This document shows positions 27,188-35,937 of a stretch of DNA of 64,000 nt, in pieces (the first letter of the stretch is position 1; the number at the start of each line of letters is the position of its first letter). This DNA is from an uncultured Bacteroidales bacterium (GTDB lineage Bacteria; Bacteroidota; Bacteroidia; Bacteroidales; UBA932). The translations under genes and the position numbers were made by a program. The notes under the pieces were generated by a model. The model made no database searches, was not told where the DNA came from, and saw nothing but the letters and a program-made list of their open reading frames with translations. The stretch is taken from positions 1-64,000 of the forward strand of contig ONQC01000002.1 in the NCBI GenBank assembly GCA_900319855.1. The letters are read 5' to 3'.

Positions 27188-28395
27188 CCAATCACATTTT
27201 TGATTTTCCGTTCCGCATCTTCCAGCACCGGTACCGGCGCACACAGGGAAATACGGACATACTGCTCTCCATTCTTTCCAAAGATGAATCCCGGAGTAAT
27301 GAACACTCCCGCCTCATGCAGGAATTTCTCCGAAACGGCCTCGCCCGGGGTCATCCCCTGCGGGACCGTGAGGGACTTCAGCACCGGGGAATCCGCAATG
27401 CTGCCCCAAACAAAGAGTCCGGCGGAATCCCGGTCGAACTTCGCGCCCAGCGCGTCGAAGATCCGGCACACCACGTCGCGGCGGGCCTTGTACTCCGTGT
27501 TTAATTCCTTGAACCAGTCCGGTCCCTGGCCGAGGGCCTCGATGGCCGCCAGCTGCAGGGGTTTGAACATGCCCGAATCCATCTGGCTCTTGACTTTCAG
27601 GACCTGGGAGATCGCCTGGGCGTCGCCGGCCACCATGCCGATACGCCAGCCGGCCATGTTGTGGGCCTTGCTGAGGGAATTCATTTCCAGGCAGGTATCC
27701 TTCGCTCCCGGTACGGCCAGGATGGACAGCGGGTTGTCATTCAAGATAAAGCTATACGGATTGTCGTTGACGATCAGGATATTGTGCTTGAGTCCGAAAG
27801 CCACCAGCTTCTGATAAAGCTCCGGCGTCGCCTTCGCGCCCGTCGGCATGCCCGGATAGTTGGTCCACATCAGCTTGACCCGGCTCAGGTCCATCTTTTC
27901 GAGTGCTTCGAAGTCCGGCTGCCAGCCGTTTTCCGCCTTGAGGTCATACTTGACAACCTCGGCATCGACCATCTTCGAGGCGGACGTATAGGTCGGATAG
28001 CCCGGATCCGGGACCAGCACCTGGTCGCCCGGATTGACATAAGCCATGGAAATCAGTAGGATACCCTCTTTCGAACCGGTCAGCGGCTGGATCTCCTTGT
28101 CGGGATCGAGGGTCACGCCATAGTAACGGCCATACCATTTCGCGAAAGCCTCGCGGAGGGCCGGAAGTCCTTTGTAGTTCTGATAGCCATGCATGCCGGG
28201 TTTGACGCACTGGCGGGCCAGTTTATACAGGGCAGCACCCGGCGGCGTGCCGTCCGGGGAGCCGATGCCCAGGTTGATGACGGGATCCTCCCCGCGGGCC
28301 TTGCGTTCCTGGGACAAGGCATCGATTTCGCGGTTCTTGCGGGAGAAATAATACTCTTGGACGCTGGCGGTCCTGCTGGCTGGTTGGATGTTCAT
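27184..28395 (-). CDS. class I/II aminotransferase, probably aromatic
   Basis: A 403-residue PLP enzyme of fold type I. LSKAHNMAGWRIG contains the PLP lysine (Lys243), and NDNPYSF and WTNYPGMPTGA are conserved around the cofactor. It lies between pheA and tyrA with 1-nt spacing and a 4-nt overlap, so transamination of phenylpyruvate, 4-hydroxyphenylpyruvate or prephenate is the natural role; annotation as an aspartate or LL-DAP aminotransferase by similarity would be less informative. The ATG at 28395 is chosen because the longer frame overlaps pheA. Confidence 0.9.
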   Translation of the reverse strand: MNIQPASRTASVQEYYFSRKNREIDALSQERKARGEDPVINLGIGSPDGTPPGAALYKLARQCVKPGMHGYQNYKGLPALREAFAKWYGRYYGVTLDPDKEIQPLTGSKEGILLISMAYVNPGDQVLVPDPGYPTYTSASKMVDAEVVKYDLKAENGWQPDFEALEKMDLSRVKLMWTNYPGMPTGAKATPELYQKLVAFGLKHNILIVNDNPYSFILNDNPLSILAVPGAKDTCLEMNSLSKAHNMAGWRIGMVAGDAQAISQVLKVKSQMDSGMFKPLQLAAIEALGQGPDWFKELNTEYKARRDVVCRIFDALGAKFDRDSAGLFVWGSIADSPVLKSLTVPQGMTPGEAVSEKFLHEAGVFITPGFIFGKNGEQYVRISLCAPVPVLEDAERKIKNVIG

Positions 28396-28396
28396 T

Positions 28397-29230
28397 TTAT
28401 ATACTGGATGGATATTCGCCAAGGATGTCCAGGTCTTCGATCAACGGACGGACCGCCGTAAGAGCCTGGCTGTAACGCTCATAATCGCTGAATTTGATGT
28501 CAGCGTAGAAGAAGTACTGCCACTCCCGCCCGGGAATGGGAAGGGACTGGATGCGGGTCAGGTTCATGTCGTAGAACGACAGGATGGTCAGGATGTGGGC
28601 CAGGGAGCCCGGCTTGTGCGGCAGGGTAAAGCACAGGGAGGCTTTGTTGATGCAGTCGTGCGGAACGCGGACCTCGTCATCGAGGACCAGGAAACGCGTA
28701 TAATTGTGGCGGTATGTCTCGATGTTCGGGGCCAGGATTTCCAGGCCGAACATGTCCGCGGCCAGTGCCGAAGCTACCGCACCGATGCCCCTTTCTCCGC
28801 TTTTGGCAACATCGGCAGCACTCTTGGCCGTATCTTCCGACTCCACCATGCGGATCCAGGGCGCCTTCCGCTCGAAGAAACGGCGTGTCTGGTTGATGGC
28901 CATGTAATGCGTATGCACCTCCCGGATGTCCTCCAGTTTCTGGCCGGGCAGGGCCATCAGGTTCTGGTGGATGGGCAGATAAACCTCACCTTTGATGCGC
29001 TGGGGGTTGCAGCGCAGCAGGTCGAAGTTGGACAGCAGTCCGCCGGAGGTGGTATTCTCAATGGCCATGACGGCGGCATCGGCAGATCCGTCCTCCAGGG
29101 ATTCAAAAAGTCCTTCGAACGTCGCGCACTCTACGATTTCGGGAACGACGTCGAACTGGTCCTTATAGAACTCCCGGGCCGCCTCCTCATGGAAGCAGCC
29201 CGAGAAGCCTTGGATTGCAACTCGTTTCAT
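28397..29230 (-). CDS. pheA: prephenate dehydratase
   Basis: A 277-residue enzyme converting prephenate to phenylpyruvate. The start MKRVAIQGFSGCFHEEAA, AVMAIENTTSGGLLSNFDLL and the C-terminal ACT domain for phenylalanine feedback (about 195-277, CFTLPHKPGSLAHIL and LTRIQSLPIPGREWQYFFY) are clear. The mutase is not fused here; it is on the DAHP synthase. It heads the four-gene aromatic unit. The in-frame TTG nine bases earlier is unlikely. Confidence 0.95.
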   Translation of the reverse strand: MKRVAIQGFSGCFHEEAAREFYKDQFDVVPEIVECATFEGLFESLEDGSADAAVMAIENTTSGGLLSNFDLLRCNPQRIKGEVYLPIHQNLMALPGQKLEDIREVHTHYMAINQTRRFFERKAPWIRMVESEDTAKSAADVAKSGERGIGAVASALAADMFGLEILAPNIETYRHNYTRFLVLDDEVRVPHDCINKASLCFTLPHKPGSLAHILTILSFYDMNLTRIQSLPIPGREWQYFFYADIKFSDYERYSQALTAVRPLIEDLDILGEYPSSI

Positions 29231-29278
29231 GGGCGTCAAGTTCGTCGGAAAGGCCCGGGGGCGTTGGGGAACCGCCGG

Positions 29279-29296
29279 TCCCGAGTGCCATCGGGA
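29279..29296 (-). terminator. hairpin after frr
   Basis: TCCCGA, six bases, TCGGGA immediately after the frr stop. The stem is short (6 bp), without a T-run, so termination may be partial. Confidence 0.4.
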
Positions 29297-29866
29297 TTAA
29301 ACAGTCAGGATATCTTTCTCCTTTTCCGCAATGATCCCGTCGACGGTCTTGACATTCTTGTCAGTCACTTTCTGGATCTCGTCTTCGCCTTCACGCTGGA
29401 CGTCTTCCGTGATTTCGGAGGCTTTCTGGGCCTTCTTGAGCTGGTCGACGGCGTCGCGGCGGGCGTTGCGGATGATCACCTTGGTGTTCTCTCCGGCAGC
29501 CTTGGCCTTCTTGATCAGGTCGCGGCGGCGCTCCTCGGTCAGGGCCGGGACGACGCAGCGGATGATCTCGCCGTTATTGGAAGGCGTGAAACCGAGGTTC
29601 GCATCGAGGATGGCCTTTTCGATCTTGCCGATCATGCTGCGCTCCCACGGCTGGATCGCCAGGGTCTTCGCATCCGGCGTCGTCACGGAAGCCACCTGCG
29701 GGATGGGGGTCGCGGTGCCGTAATAATCAACGGTCACATTGTTGAAGATGGACGGATTGGCCTTGCCGACCCGGTAGGTCTTGAGGTCTTCTTCCAGGAA
29801 GGCGATCGCATCCTGCATCTTCTCGTCAGCCTTGGCCACGATGGCCTTTGCATTCTCAGTCAACAT
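29297..29866 (-). CDS. frr: ribosome recycling factor
   Basis: A 189-residue protein that splits post-termination ribosomes with EF-G. The family segments DLKTYRVGKANPSIFNNV, VDYYGTATPIPQVAS, IQPWERSMIGKIEKAI and RRDLIKKAKAAGENTKVIIRNARRD are all present. Full length. It follows pyrH by 58 nt, the usual bacterial neighbourhood. Confidence 0.97.
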   Translation of the reverse strand: MLTENAKAIVAKADEKMQDAIAFLEEDLKTYRVGKANPSIFNNVTVDYYGTATPIPQVASVTTPDAKTLAIQPWERSMIGKIEKAILDANLGFTPSNNGEIIRCVVPALTEERRRDLIKKAKAAGENTKVIIRNARRDAVDQLKKAQKASEITEDVQREGEDEIQKVTDKNVKTVDGIIAEKEKDILTV

Positions 29867-29899
29867 AGGCTAGTTGTATTTACGTTATTGCCGATTTCC

Positions 29900-29907
29900 G
29901 CAAATAT
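29900..29907 (-). promoter_or_regulatory. possible -7 element for frr
   Basis: TATATTTG on the minus strand in the pyrH-frr gap, 34 nt before the frr start; no clear -33 element. frr may have its own start in addition to read-through from pyrH. Confidence 0.35.
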
Positions 29908-29924
29908 AAGGAAAAATCCGCAGA

Positions 29925-30629
29925 TTATACATGTACCAGGGTCCCGATCTTCTCCCCGTCCAGGATCCGGCGCAGGTTGCCCGGCCCGTTCATATCGAAG
30001 ACGATGATCGGCATGTTGCCTTCCCGGCAGAGGGAGTAGGCCGTCTGGTCCATGACTTTGAGGTGTTTGGCGAGCGCCTCATCGAAGGTCAGCTCGTCGT
30101 ATTTGACCGCCGTAGGATCCTTTTCGGGATCCGCCGTATAGACACCGTCCACCCGGGTGCCTTTCAACAAGGCATCCGCCCGGATCTCCAGGGCACGGAG
30201 GGCCGCGCCGGAATCGGTCGTAAAGAACGGATTGCCCGTGCCGCCGGCGATCAGCACCACGCCGCCGCGCTCGAGCACCTCAACGGCCTTGTCGCGCATG
30301 TAGTACTCGGCGACCGGCTCCATTGGCGTAGCGGTAAATACCTTAGCCTCAACGCCTTCGTCTTTGATGAACATCGACAGGGCCAGGGAATTCATGACCG
30401 TGGCCAGCATGCCCATCTTGTCACCGTCGACCCGGTCGAAACCTTTTCCGACGCCCTGGATGCCGCGGAACAGGTTGCCGCCGCCATTGACGATCGCGAC
30501 CTGCAGGCCGGCCTTGGCCGCCTCAGCCACTTCCTTTGCCATCCGGGAGAGGCTCTCCGTATCAAATCCCTTGCCGGACGGGCCGCCCAGGCTCTCGCCG
30601 CTCAGTTTCAGCAAAACTCGTTTATACAT
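29925..30629 (-). CDS. pyrH: UMP kinase
   Basis: A 234-residue hexameric amino acid kinase-fold enzyme making UDP. LLKLSGESLGG, VNGGGNLFRG, the DKMGMLATVMNSLAL segment and GTGNPFFTTDSGAALRA are characteristic of bacterial PyrH. Divergent from the cytochrome b gene, with a shared 130-nt upstream region. Confidence 0.97.
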   Translation of the reverse strand: MYKRVLLKLSGESLGGPSGKGFDTESLSRMAKEVAEAAKAGLQVAIVNGGGNLFRGIQGVGKGFDRVDGDKMGMLATVMNSLALSMFIKDEGVEAKVFTATPMEPVAEYYMRDKAVEVLERGGVVLIAGGTGNPFFTTDSGAALRALEIRADALLKGTRVDGVYTADPEKDPTAVKYDELTFDEALAKHLKVMDQTAYSLCREGNMPIIVFDMNGPGNLRRILDGEKIGTLVHV

Positions 30630-30696
30630 ATTTATTCTTTCTTGGATTCAATCTTTGCAAAAGTACGGAAGTTTTGGCAAAAAAATGCGGAGATAT

Positions 30697-30727
30697 TATG
30701 AAACTTGCGAGAAAGAACTTATATTTG
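30697..30727 (+). promoter_or_regulatory. promoter of the cytochrome b gene
   Basis: TATG (30697-30700, one mismatch to TTTG), 19 nt and TATATTTG (30720-30727). The start of transcription would be about 30 nt ahead of the ATG at 30763. Confidence 0.65.
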
Positions 30728-30762
30728 CCTACCGAACCTATTCGACAACTACACTAAACTAT

Positions 30763-31455
30763 ATGGCAAACGCATTCCATTATTCCATCGGTAGGAAGTT
30801 CATCCAGGCGGTGAGCGGAGCATTCCTGATCATTTTCCTGCTCCTCCACGGTACGATCAACTTCTTCTCCGTCATAGATTCCTTCACCGGCAAGTTCGGC
30901 GCATTCGACGGTCTCTTCCAGAAAGGCTGCGATTTCATGGCCCTCCCGATCGTGACCATCATGGTGCCTGTCCTTGCACTGGGTTTCATCGTGCATATCG
31001 GTTATGGCATCTACCTGACCTGGTACAACGTCAAGGCCCGCGGCGGTTACAAGCGTTATGAAGTCGCCAGCAAGGCCCAGGCCGACTCCTGGTCCGCGAC
31101 GAACATGTTCGTCCTGGGTATCGTTATCCTCGGTATCCTGTTCTTCCATCTGACCCATTTCTGGGCCAAGATGCAGCTGCAGGAATTCACCGGCGGCATC
31201 GCCTCCAATCCGTATGACCTGCTGACCGCCACGTTTGGACGATGGTGGGTCCTGGTGATCTACATCCTCTGGTTCGTGGCCGTCTGGTTCCACCTGTGCC
31301 ACGGTTTCTGGAGCATGTTCCAGACGGTTGGTTGGAACAACCAAACCTGGATGAAGAGGCTGAAAGTCATCGGAATCATCGTAGCGACCCTTATCTTGCT
31401 GATGTTTGTTTCAGTTGCGATCAACGCATTCCTCCAAGCACACGCACTGATCTAG
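30763..31455 (+). CDS. sdhC: succinate dehydrogenase/fumarate reductase cytochrome b subunit
   Basis: A 230-residue di-heme membrane anchor of the b558 family with five membrane segments. It opens HYSIGRKFIQAVSGAFLIIF, and candidate heme-ligand histidines lie in LLLHGTINFF, FIVHIGYG, FFHLTHFWAK and FHLCHGFWSMF. The ATG at 30763 is the family start. In Bacteroidales this gene normally heads an operon with the flavoprotein and iron-sulfur subunits; here a strong terminator follows within 20 nt and trpB comes next, so the catalytic genes must be elsewhere or absent. Confidence 0.93.
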   Translation: MANAFHYSIGRKFIQAVSGAFLIIFLLLHGTINFFSVIDSFTGKFGAFDGLFQKGCDFMALPIVTIMVPVLALGFIVHIGYGIYLTWYNVKARGGYKRYEVASKAQADSWSATNMFVLGIVILGILFFHLTHFWAKMQLQEFTGGIASNPYDLLTATFGRWWVLVIYILWFVAVWFHLCHGFWSMFQTVGWNNQTWMKRLKVIGIIVATLILLMFVSVAINAFLQAHALI

Positions 31456-31475
31456 GAAAGAGCGAAACGGAATCC

Positions 31476-31509
31476 AAGGCTGGCCTCGAACAAAGGCCGG
31501 CCTTTTTTT
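31476..31509 (+). terminator. terminator of sdhC
   Basis: AAGGCTGGCCT and AGGCCGGCCTT pair over 11 positions with one wobble, followed by seven T. A textbook intrinsic terminator. Confidence 0.9.
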
Positions 31510-31545
31510 ATGAATTATACTATTAACCCTTAATACACTTAACAA

Positions 31546-32910
31546 ATGAGACAGAAAAAATTCTTGCTCCCGGAGTCCGAGATTCCGACCCATTTCTTCA
31601 ACATCCAGGCGGTCATGCCCAACAAGCCCATGCCGTTCCTGCATCCCGGCACCAAGCAGCCGCTCAAAGCCGAAGACCTCTACCCCATCTTCTGCAAGGC
31701 CTGCGCCGACCAGGAACTCAACCAGACCGACGAATGGATCCCCATCCCGGAAGCCGTCCGCGAGCAATATGCCGCCTATCGTTGCACCCCGCTCGTGCGT
31801 GCCTATGAGCTCGAAGAGGCCCTCGGAACCCCGGCGCATATCTATTTCAAGAATGAGAGTGTCTCGCCGGCCGGCAGCCACAAGCTCAACTCCGCCATCG
31901 CCCAGGCCTACTATGCCAAGGAGCAGGGCATCACGAACCTGACCACCGAGACCGGCGCCGGCCAGTGGGGCGGTGCGCTGTCCTACGCCACCAAGAAGTT
32001 CGGCATCGACTGCGCCGTCTACATGGTCAAGGTCAGCTATGAGCAGAAGCCCTACCGCCGCTCGATCATGCAGACCTTCGGGGCTGCCATCACCCCGTCC
32101 CCTTCCATGTCCACCCGCGCCGGAAAGGACATCATTACCCGGAACCCCAACGACCGGGGCTCCCTGGGCTGTGCCATTTCCGAGGCCATCGAACTCGCCG
32201 TCTCGACCCCGAACTGCAAGTACGCCCTCGGCTCCGTGCTCAACCACGTCTGCCTGCACCAGACCGTCATCGGCCTGGAGGCCGAGAAGCAGATGGCCCT
32301 CGCCGGAGAATATCCGGACATCGTGATCGCCTGCTTCGGCGGCGGCTCCAACTTCTCCGGCATCGCCTATCCGTTCATGCGCCACAACATCCAGGACGGC
32401 AAAAAGACCCGCTTCATCGCGGCCGAACCGTACTCCTGTCCGAAACTGACCCGCGGCAAGTTCGAATATGATTTCGGTGACGAGGCCGGCATGACCCCGC
32501 TCCTGCCGATGTACACCCTCGGCCACACCTTCAAGCCGGCTTCCATCCATGCCGGCGGCCTGCGCTACCACGGTGCCGGCGTCATCCTCTCCCAACTGAT
32601 GAAGGACGGTTTCATGGAGGCAGTCGACATTGAGCAGAAGGATTCCTTCGCCGCCGGCGTCCTGTTCGCCCGCACCGAAGGCATCATCCCTGCTCCGGAG
32701 TCCTGCCACGCCATCGCCGCCACCATCCAGGAGGCCCTCAAGTGCAAGAAGACCGGCGAGGCCAAGACCATCCTCTTCAACCTCTCCGGCCACGGTTTCG
32801 TGGACATGGGCGCATACGACCAGTATTTCTCCGGCGAGATGCAGAACTACCATGTTTCCGACGAGGAACTGGCCACGTTCATCAAGAGCGCCGACGCCCT
32901 GAACAAGTAG
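31546..32910 (+). CDS. trpB: tryptophan synthase beta chain, TrpB2 type
   Basis: A 454-residue PLP enzyme joining indole and serine. The extended N-terminus, GSHKLNSA with the PLP lysine (Lys113), TETGAGQWG, and the GGGSNFSGI phosphate-binding loop place it in the long TrpB2 group rather than the TrpA-partnered TrpB1. TrpB2 enzymes often act without TrpA, scavenging free indole, and no trpA is seen nearby. It is flanked by terminators on both sides, so it is monocistronic. The aromatic cluster is 3 kb away on the other strand. Confidence 0.94.
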   Translation: MRQKKFLLPESEIPTHFFNIQAVMPNKPMPFLHPGTKQPLKAEDLYPIFCKACADQELNQTDEWIPIPEAVREQYAAYRCTPLVRAYELEEALGTPAHIYFKNESVSPAGSHKLNSAIAQAYYAKEQGITNLTTETGAGQWGGALSYATKKFGIDCAVYMVKVSYEQKPYRRSIMQTFGAAITPSPSMSTRAGKDIITRNPNDRGSLGCAISEAIELAVSTPNCKYALGSVLNHVCLHQTVIGLEAEKQMALAGEYPDIVIACFGGGSNFSGIAYPFMRHNIQDGKKTRFIAAEPYSCPKLTRGKFEYDFGDEAGMTPLLPMYTLGHTFKPASIHAGGLRYHGAGVILSQLMKDGFMEAVDIEQKDSFAAGVLFARTEGIIPAPESCHAIAATIQEALKCKKTGEAKTILFNLSGHGFVDMGAYDQYFSGEMQNYHVSDEELATFIKSADALNK

Positions 32911-32955
32911 ACCCCTGTCATTCTGCGGGCTGCGAAGAATCTGACAAATTTGCAG

Positions 32956-32991
32956 AAACGGCCGGTCCGCCTTTGGATTGGCCGTTTTTTT
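32956..32991 (+). terminator. terminator of trpB
   Basis: AAACGGCC and GGCCGTTT with a 16-nt loop, then a run of T. Confidence 0.8.
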
Positions 32992-33030
32992 GCATTATCT
33001 TGTCAGCGGACAATTTAAAAACACACTGAT

Positions 33031-33387
33031 ATGAAAAGCAATTCCTTATTCGCCCTGCTGGCCGGAGCGGCCGCAGGTTTGACCCTTGGAGTCCTTTTCG
33101 CTCCCGATAAAGGCGAAGAAACCCGTGCAAAACTCAAGAAGGCCGCCGAGGAAGGCTATGACGACCTGAAGGAAGCCACCGAAGAGACGGCCCACGACCT
33201 GCACGTACGCGCCCGGTATGCCCGTCGCGAGATGAACACCCTCAAGAAGACCCTTTCCGAACAGGGCGCCGACCTGAAGGAAGATGTCAAGGCCAAGATT
33301 CTCGACCAGCTGGCAAAACTCGAGAAGGTCCTGTCCAAGGAAGAAGAACAGGAGCCTGCCGTGGAAGACCAGGATCAAGAGGCGTAG
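33031..33387 (+). CDS. YtxH domain protein
   Basis: A 118-residue protein with one N-terminal hydrophobic segment rich in Gly/Ala (LLAGAAAGLTLGVLFAPDKG, the YtxH motif) and a long charged helical tail likely to form a coiled coil. Family members are general envelope stress proteins of unknown biochemical role. First of three tightly spaced genes (3-nt gap, then an overlap), which suggests a joint envelope function. Confidence 0.85.
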   Translation: MKSNSLFALLAGAAAGLTLGVLFAPDKGEETRAKLKKAAEEGYDDLKEATEETAHDLHVRARYARREMNTLKKTLSEQGADLKEDVKAKILDQLAKLEKVLSKEEEQEPAVEDQDQEA

Positions 33388-33390
33388 GTC

Positions 33391-33756
33391 ATGAGCGAGT
33401 TCTCCCGCCCGGTGGAGAAGCTCTCGCAAAGTGCCCGGGAATATGTCGACCTGCGGGTCGATGACTTGAAACTGCGCACGGCCAAGGGGCTCTCCATCTC
33501 CCTGAACCATCTTCTGTCGATGATCCTGGTGCTGTTCTGCGCCATGATTGTCCTGCTGGCGCTGGCATTCGGCTGCATCCTGCTGCTCGGGCAGGTAATC
33601 GGCAGCTATGCCCTGGGGGCTTTCATCGTCGCCGCCCTTTTCGCCGTCCTGACATGGGGCGTATTCCGCCTGCGCGGGAAACTGTTCCTGGACGGTTTTG
33701 TCAGGATGTTTGTCGGACTGTTCTTTGAGGAGGAGGAAGATAGCGATGAAGCCTAA
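33391..33756 (+). CDS. holin-superfamily-III-like membrane protein
   Basis: A 121-residue protein with an N-terminal amphipathic stretch (LSQSAREYVDLRVDDLKLR) and two membrane helices (about 40-65 and 70-95), the pattern of the DUF1469/phage holin superfamily III-like proteins that are chromosomal and not phage-derived. It follows the YtxH gene by 3 nt. Function unknown; no phage genes are near. Confidence 0.8.
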   Translation: MSEFSRPVEKLSQSAREYVDLRVDDLKLRTAKGLSISLNHLLSMILVLFCAMIVLLALAFGCILLLGQVIGSYALGAFIVAALFAVLTWGVFRLRGKLFLDGFVRMFVGLFFEEEEDSDEA

Positions 33757-33976
33757 ATACAGCCAGATCACCAATCTCCAGGAGCTGGAAGCGGCGCAGC
33801 GGCAGCTCCGCCGGAAGATCGAACGGAAAGGGAAGGAACTGTCCGGCCGCTTCGAGAACCTCCAGCAGGACTACTCCCCGGCCAACCTGCTCGGGATGAC
33901 GGCACGCACCACCGGCTCGGATGTCCCGATCCTGCAGGTCATCCGCTATCTCAAGAAGAAAATCGCCAGCCTGTAA
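33746..33976 (+). CDS. small basic protein of the YtxH cluster
   Basis: A 76-residue basic protein starting at the ATG at 33746, overlapping its upstream neighbour by 11 bases. The first part is predicted helical with many Lys/Arg/Glu (LEAAQRQLRRKIERKGKEL), and it ends IRYLKKKIASL. No known domain recognised; position suggests a cytoplasmic or peripheral partner of the two membrane proteins. The longer frame from 33698 would overlap the preceding gene by 59 bases. Confidence 0.75.
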   Translation: MKPKYSQITNLQELEAAQRQLRRKIERKGKELSGRFENLQQDYSPANLLGMTARTTGSDVPILQVIRYLKKKIASL

Positions 33977-33987
33977 AGGCCCAAACG

Positions 33988-34024
33988 AAAAAAGCCGCCC
34001 GGAAAAAACCGGACGGCTTTTTCG
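33988..34024. terminator. bidirectional terminator
   Basis: AAAGCCGCCCGG and CCGGACGGCTTT pair over 12 positions with one wobble, with an A-run on one side and a T-run on the other, so it can stop both the YtxH cluster (+) and the lipoprotein gene (-). Confidence 0.9.
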
Positions 34025-34040
34025 CATTATCATCAACAGT

Positions 34041-35912
34041 CTACTGGACTTTCTTGTACAGGTAGACCTTCTCCAGCGGGTCGTTCAGGCGCACCCGGTA
34101 GCTGTCGTAAATCTGGCCGATCTTGGAATAGTCGACACCCGCCAGGACATCATAGGTGGACTGGTCAAAACGGGCGTTGCCGTTGTTGTCGAAGAACACC
34201 TTGTTCGCTGCCTTATAAAGGAAGTTGTCATAACCCATGATGTTCCACTTGCCATCGTATTTTTTCCAGAAATCAACGAAGGCCTTCATGTCACCGTCAG
34301 CCTGGTCAAAGGCGGATTTCAGGGTGTCGAACCACACGCCGCCCGGCATCGGGATATTGAAGGTAAAGCCATTGTCCGCAGCATAGAATCCGACCGGGGT
34401 AGCCAGGCCGAACAGCTTGACATGGTTCTGTTTGCAGATCGAGTAAGCGTAGGACGAATAATTGTCATAGTACTGGGCGAAAACATCCAGCACCTTGGTC
34501 TTCGTGGTGATGGTCATCATGTTGACGCTCAACTTGGCATCGATCATCTCCTTAGCCAGGGCGCAGGCCTTGTCGAAGCCCTTGACAAGCTTGTCCTTCT
34601 GCTCGGCGGTCAATCCGGCCTCCTCAGCGAAGAAATCAATGGCATAGCCAAAGGTGACAGGGACATCTGTTCCACGAACGGTCTTCAAGGACTGGACAAG
34701 GTCCGGAGCATTGAAAGCTACGGTGATATTGGCAGCCTCGTTATCGAAATCGACCACGATGTGGTCCATCTTGACACTGAAGGATTTGTCACCCACAGCA
34801 GCCGAGAGAGTCGTCTTGCCGTCGGCGCCAATAGCGGACCAGTCGTCCTTACCGGAATTCAGCGTAATATTGACTTTTGCCGCTTCTTCCTGGTCGGCAG
34901 AGAGGAACAGCGTAGAAGCATTCGCTTCGCCGGCAACGGTCACATAGTTTTCATCCAACACGGTCTGGTACAACGCCGTCGCATGGCCAAGCAGGTTCTT
35001 CAATCCATGGACATCGCTGACCGTAGCTGCCGCCTCGACGACATTTTCCATCGTCTTCTGGAAGCTGAACAGGCGGTACTCGCCGTCGGCAGGATAAACC
35101 AGGATGTAATCACCCGCCTCCAGGTCATCCGTAGAGGTCACCTTCTCATAAGCAGTGAGTTCGATGGCCGGGGTACGGTAGATCATACCGGTCTCGACCT
35201 TCATATCCTTGCCGGTCAAGCTCTTTTCGGTACCGGCGATAACGGTTTCGCCCTCCAGCAGGGCCACGGTGAACTGATTGTACGTGCCGGCCGGAACCGG
35301 GAAGTAGAAGTTCATGTTCTCGGTCTTCTCCTGGGAGAACTTGACTGTAACAGTCTTGCTTTCTCCGGCCAGCGGCTGGTCTGCCGTCAGGCGAACCGCC
35401 GTAGCAGACTCCGGGACACTGGCATACGTTGCCCGGAAGATGCCGGTCTGATGCTTCAGCATGGCCTTGAAGGTGCCGTCTTCCTGCGCAGCAAGGCTAC
35501 CGGCCCAGCGCAGACGGAACGCATTGGCAGCTGACACCTCATATTCGGTCGGGAAAGAAAGCGCGAATACACCACCCTGGAAATCCTGCTCAACATACGG
35601 ATACGCGATCAGTGCACCATCCTCCAATTTCGAGCCAGGAGGCAATGTGCCGGTAAACTTATTGTTTTCCTTATCGGTCAGTACGAATTTGACGAATGCG
35701 TTGCCGACGACGACGCCAATCTCGTCATTATCTTCCCATGCGAAAGAAGCAGCACCACCTTCATCGCTGTCATTGATCAACGCTTTGGTCTTTTCAAGGG
35801 TAATGGTCACTGTCGTCGTTTCCGTTCCAAGGGCCTGAGGCTCCACATTTTCCTTGGAGCATCCTACCAGCGCTGCCAGCGCTGCCAGGGAGACATACAA
35901 ACTTTTTTTCAT
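34041..35912 (-). CDS. large surface lipoprotein, fimbrillin-like N-terminus
   Basis: A 623-residue lipoprotein (MKKSLYVSLAALAALVGC). The N-terminal 250 residues have the layout of Bacteroidales fimbrillin-like lipoproteins (TKALINDSD..ASFAWEDNDEIGV, then a second beta domain ending MIYRTPAIELTAYEKV). A module near residue 265, GDYILVYPADGEYRLFSF, recurs in the lipoprotein encoded upstream (SYLFAYDKGDGAYRIFNEA), and both end in an LYKK-containing segment, so the two are distant paralogues. The remaining 350 residues are unrecognised. The ATG at 35912 is preceded by TAGGAGAAAGACAG. Probably surface-exposed; function unknown. Last of a four-gene unit. Confidence 0.8.
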   Translation of the reverse strand: MKKSLYVSLAALAALVGCSKENVEPQALGTETTTVTITLEKTKALINDSDEGGAASFAWEDNDEIGVVVGNAFVKFVLTDKENNKFTGTLPPGSKLEDGALIAYPYVEQDFQGGVFALSFPTEYEVSAANAFRLRWAGSLAAQEDGTFKAMLKHQTGIFRATYASVPESATAVRLTADQPLAGESKTVTVKFSQEKTENMNFYFPVPAGTYNQFTVALLEGETVIAGTEKSLTGKDMKVETGMIYRTPAIELTAYEKVTSTDDLEAGDYILVYPADGEYRLFSFQKTMENVVEAAATVSDVHGLKNLLGHATALYQTVLDENYVTVAGEANASTLFLSADQEEAAKVNITLNSGKDDWSAIGADGKTTLSAAVGDKSFSVKMDHIVVDFDNEAANITVAFNAPDLVQSLKTVRGTDVPVTFGYAIDFFAEEAGLTAEQKDKLVKGFDKACALAKEMIDAKLSVNMMTITTKTKVLDVFAQYYDNYSSYAYSICKQNHVKLFGLATPVGFYAADNGFTFNIPMPGGVWFDTLKSAFDQADGDMKAFVDFWKKYDGKWNIMGYDNFLYKAANKVFFDNNGNARFDQSTYDVLAGVDYSKIGQIYDSYRVRLNDPLEKVYLYKKVQ

Positions 35913-35937
35913 CTGTCTTTCTCCTATTCCTTTAATA

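Noticed and set aside
26333..29230. TyrA, PheA and DAHP synthase as parts of a longer polyprotein frame
   Set aside because: The upstream extensions use TTG or cross a neighbour's stop; family starts and 1-4 nt junctions explain the arrangement as separate, coupled genes.
30364..30762. N-terminal extension of the cytochrome b gene
   Set aside because: The frame runs back through the promoter and into pyrH; the family starts at the ATG at 30763.
33391..33756. Prophage remnant suggested by the holin-like protein
   Set aside because: No other phage gene, no att-like repeats, and the protein belongs to a chromosomal holin-superfamily-III-like group next to a YtxH gene.
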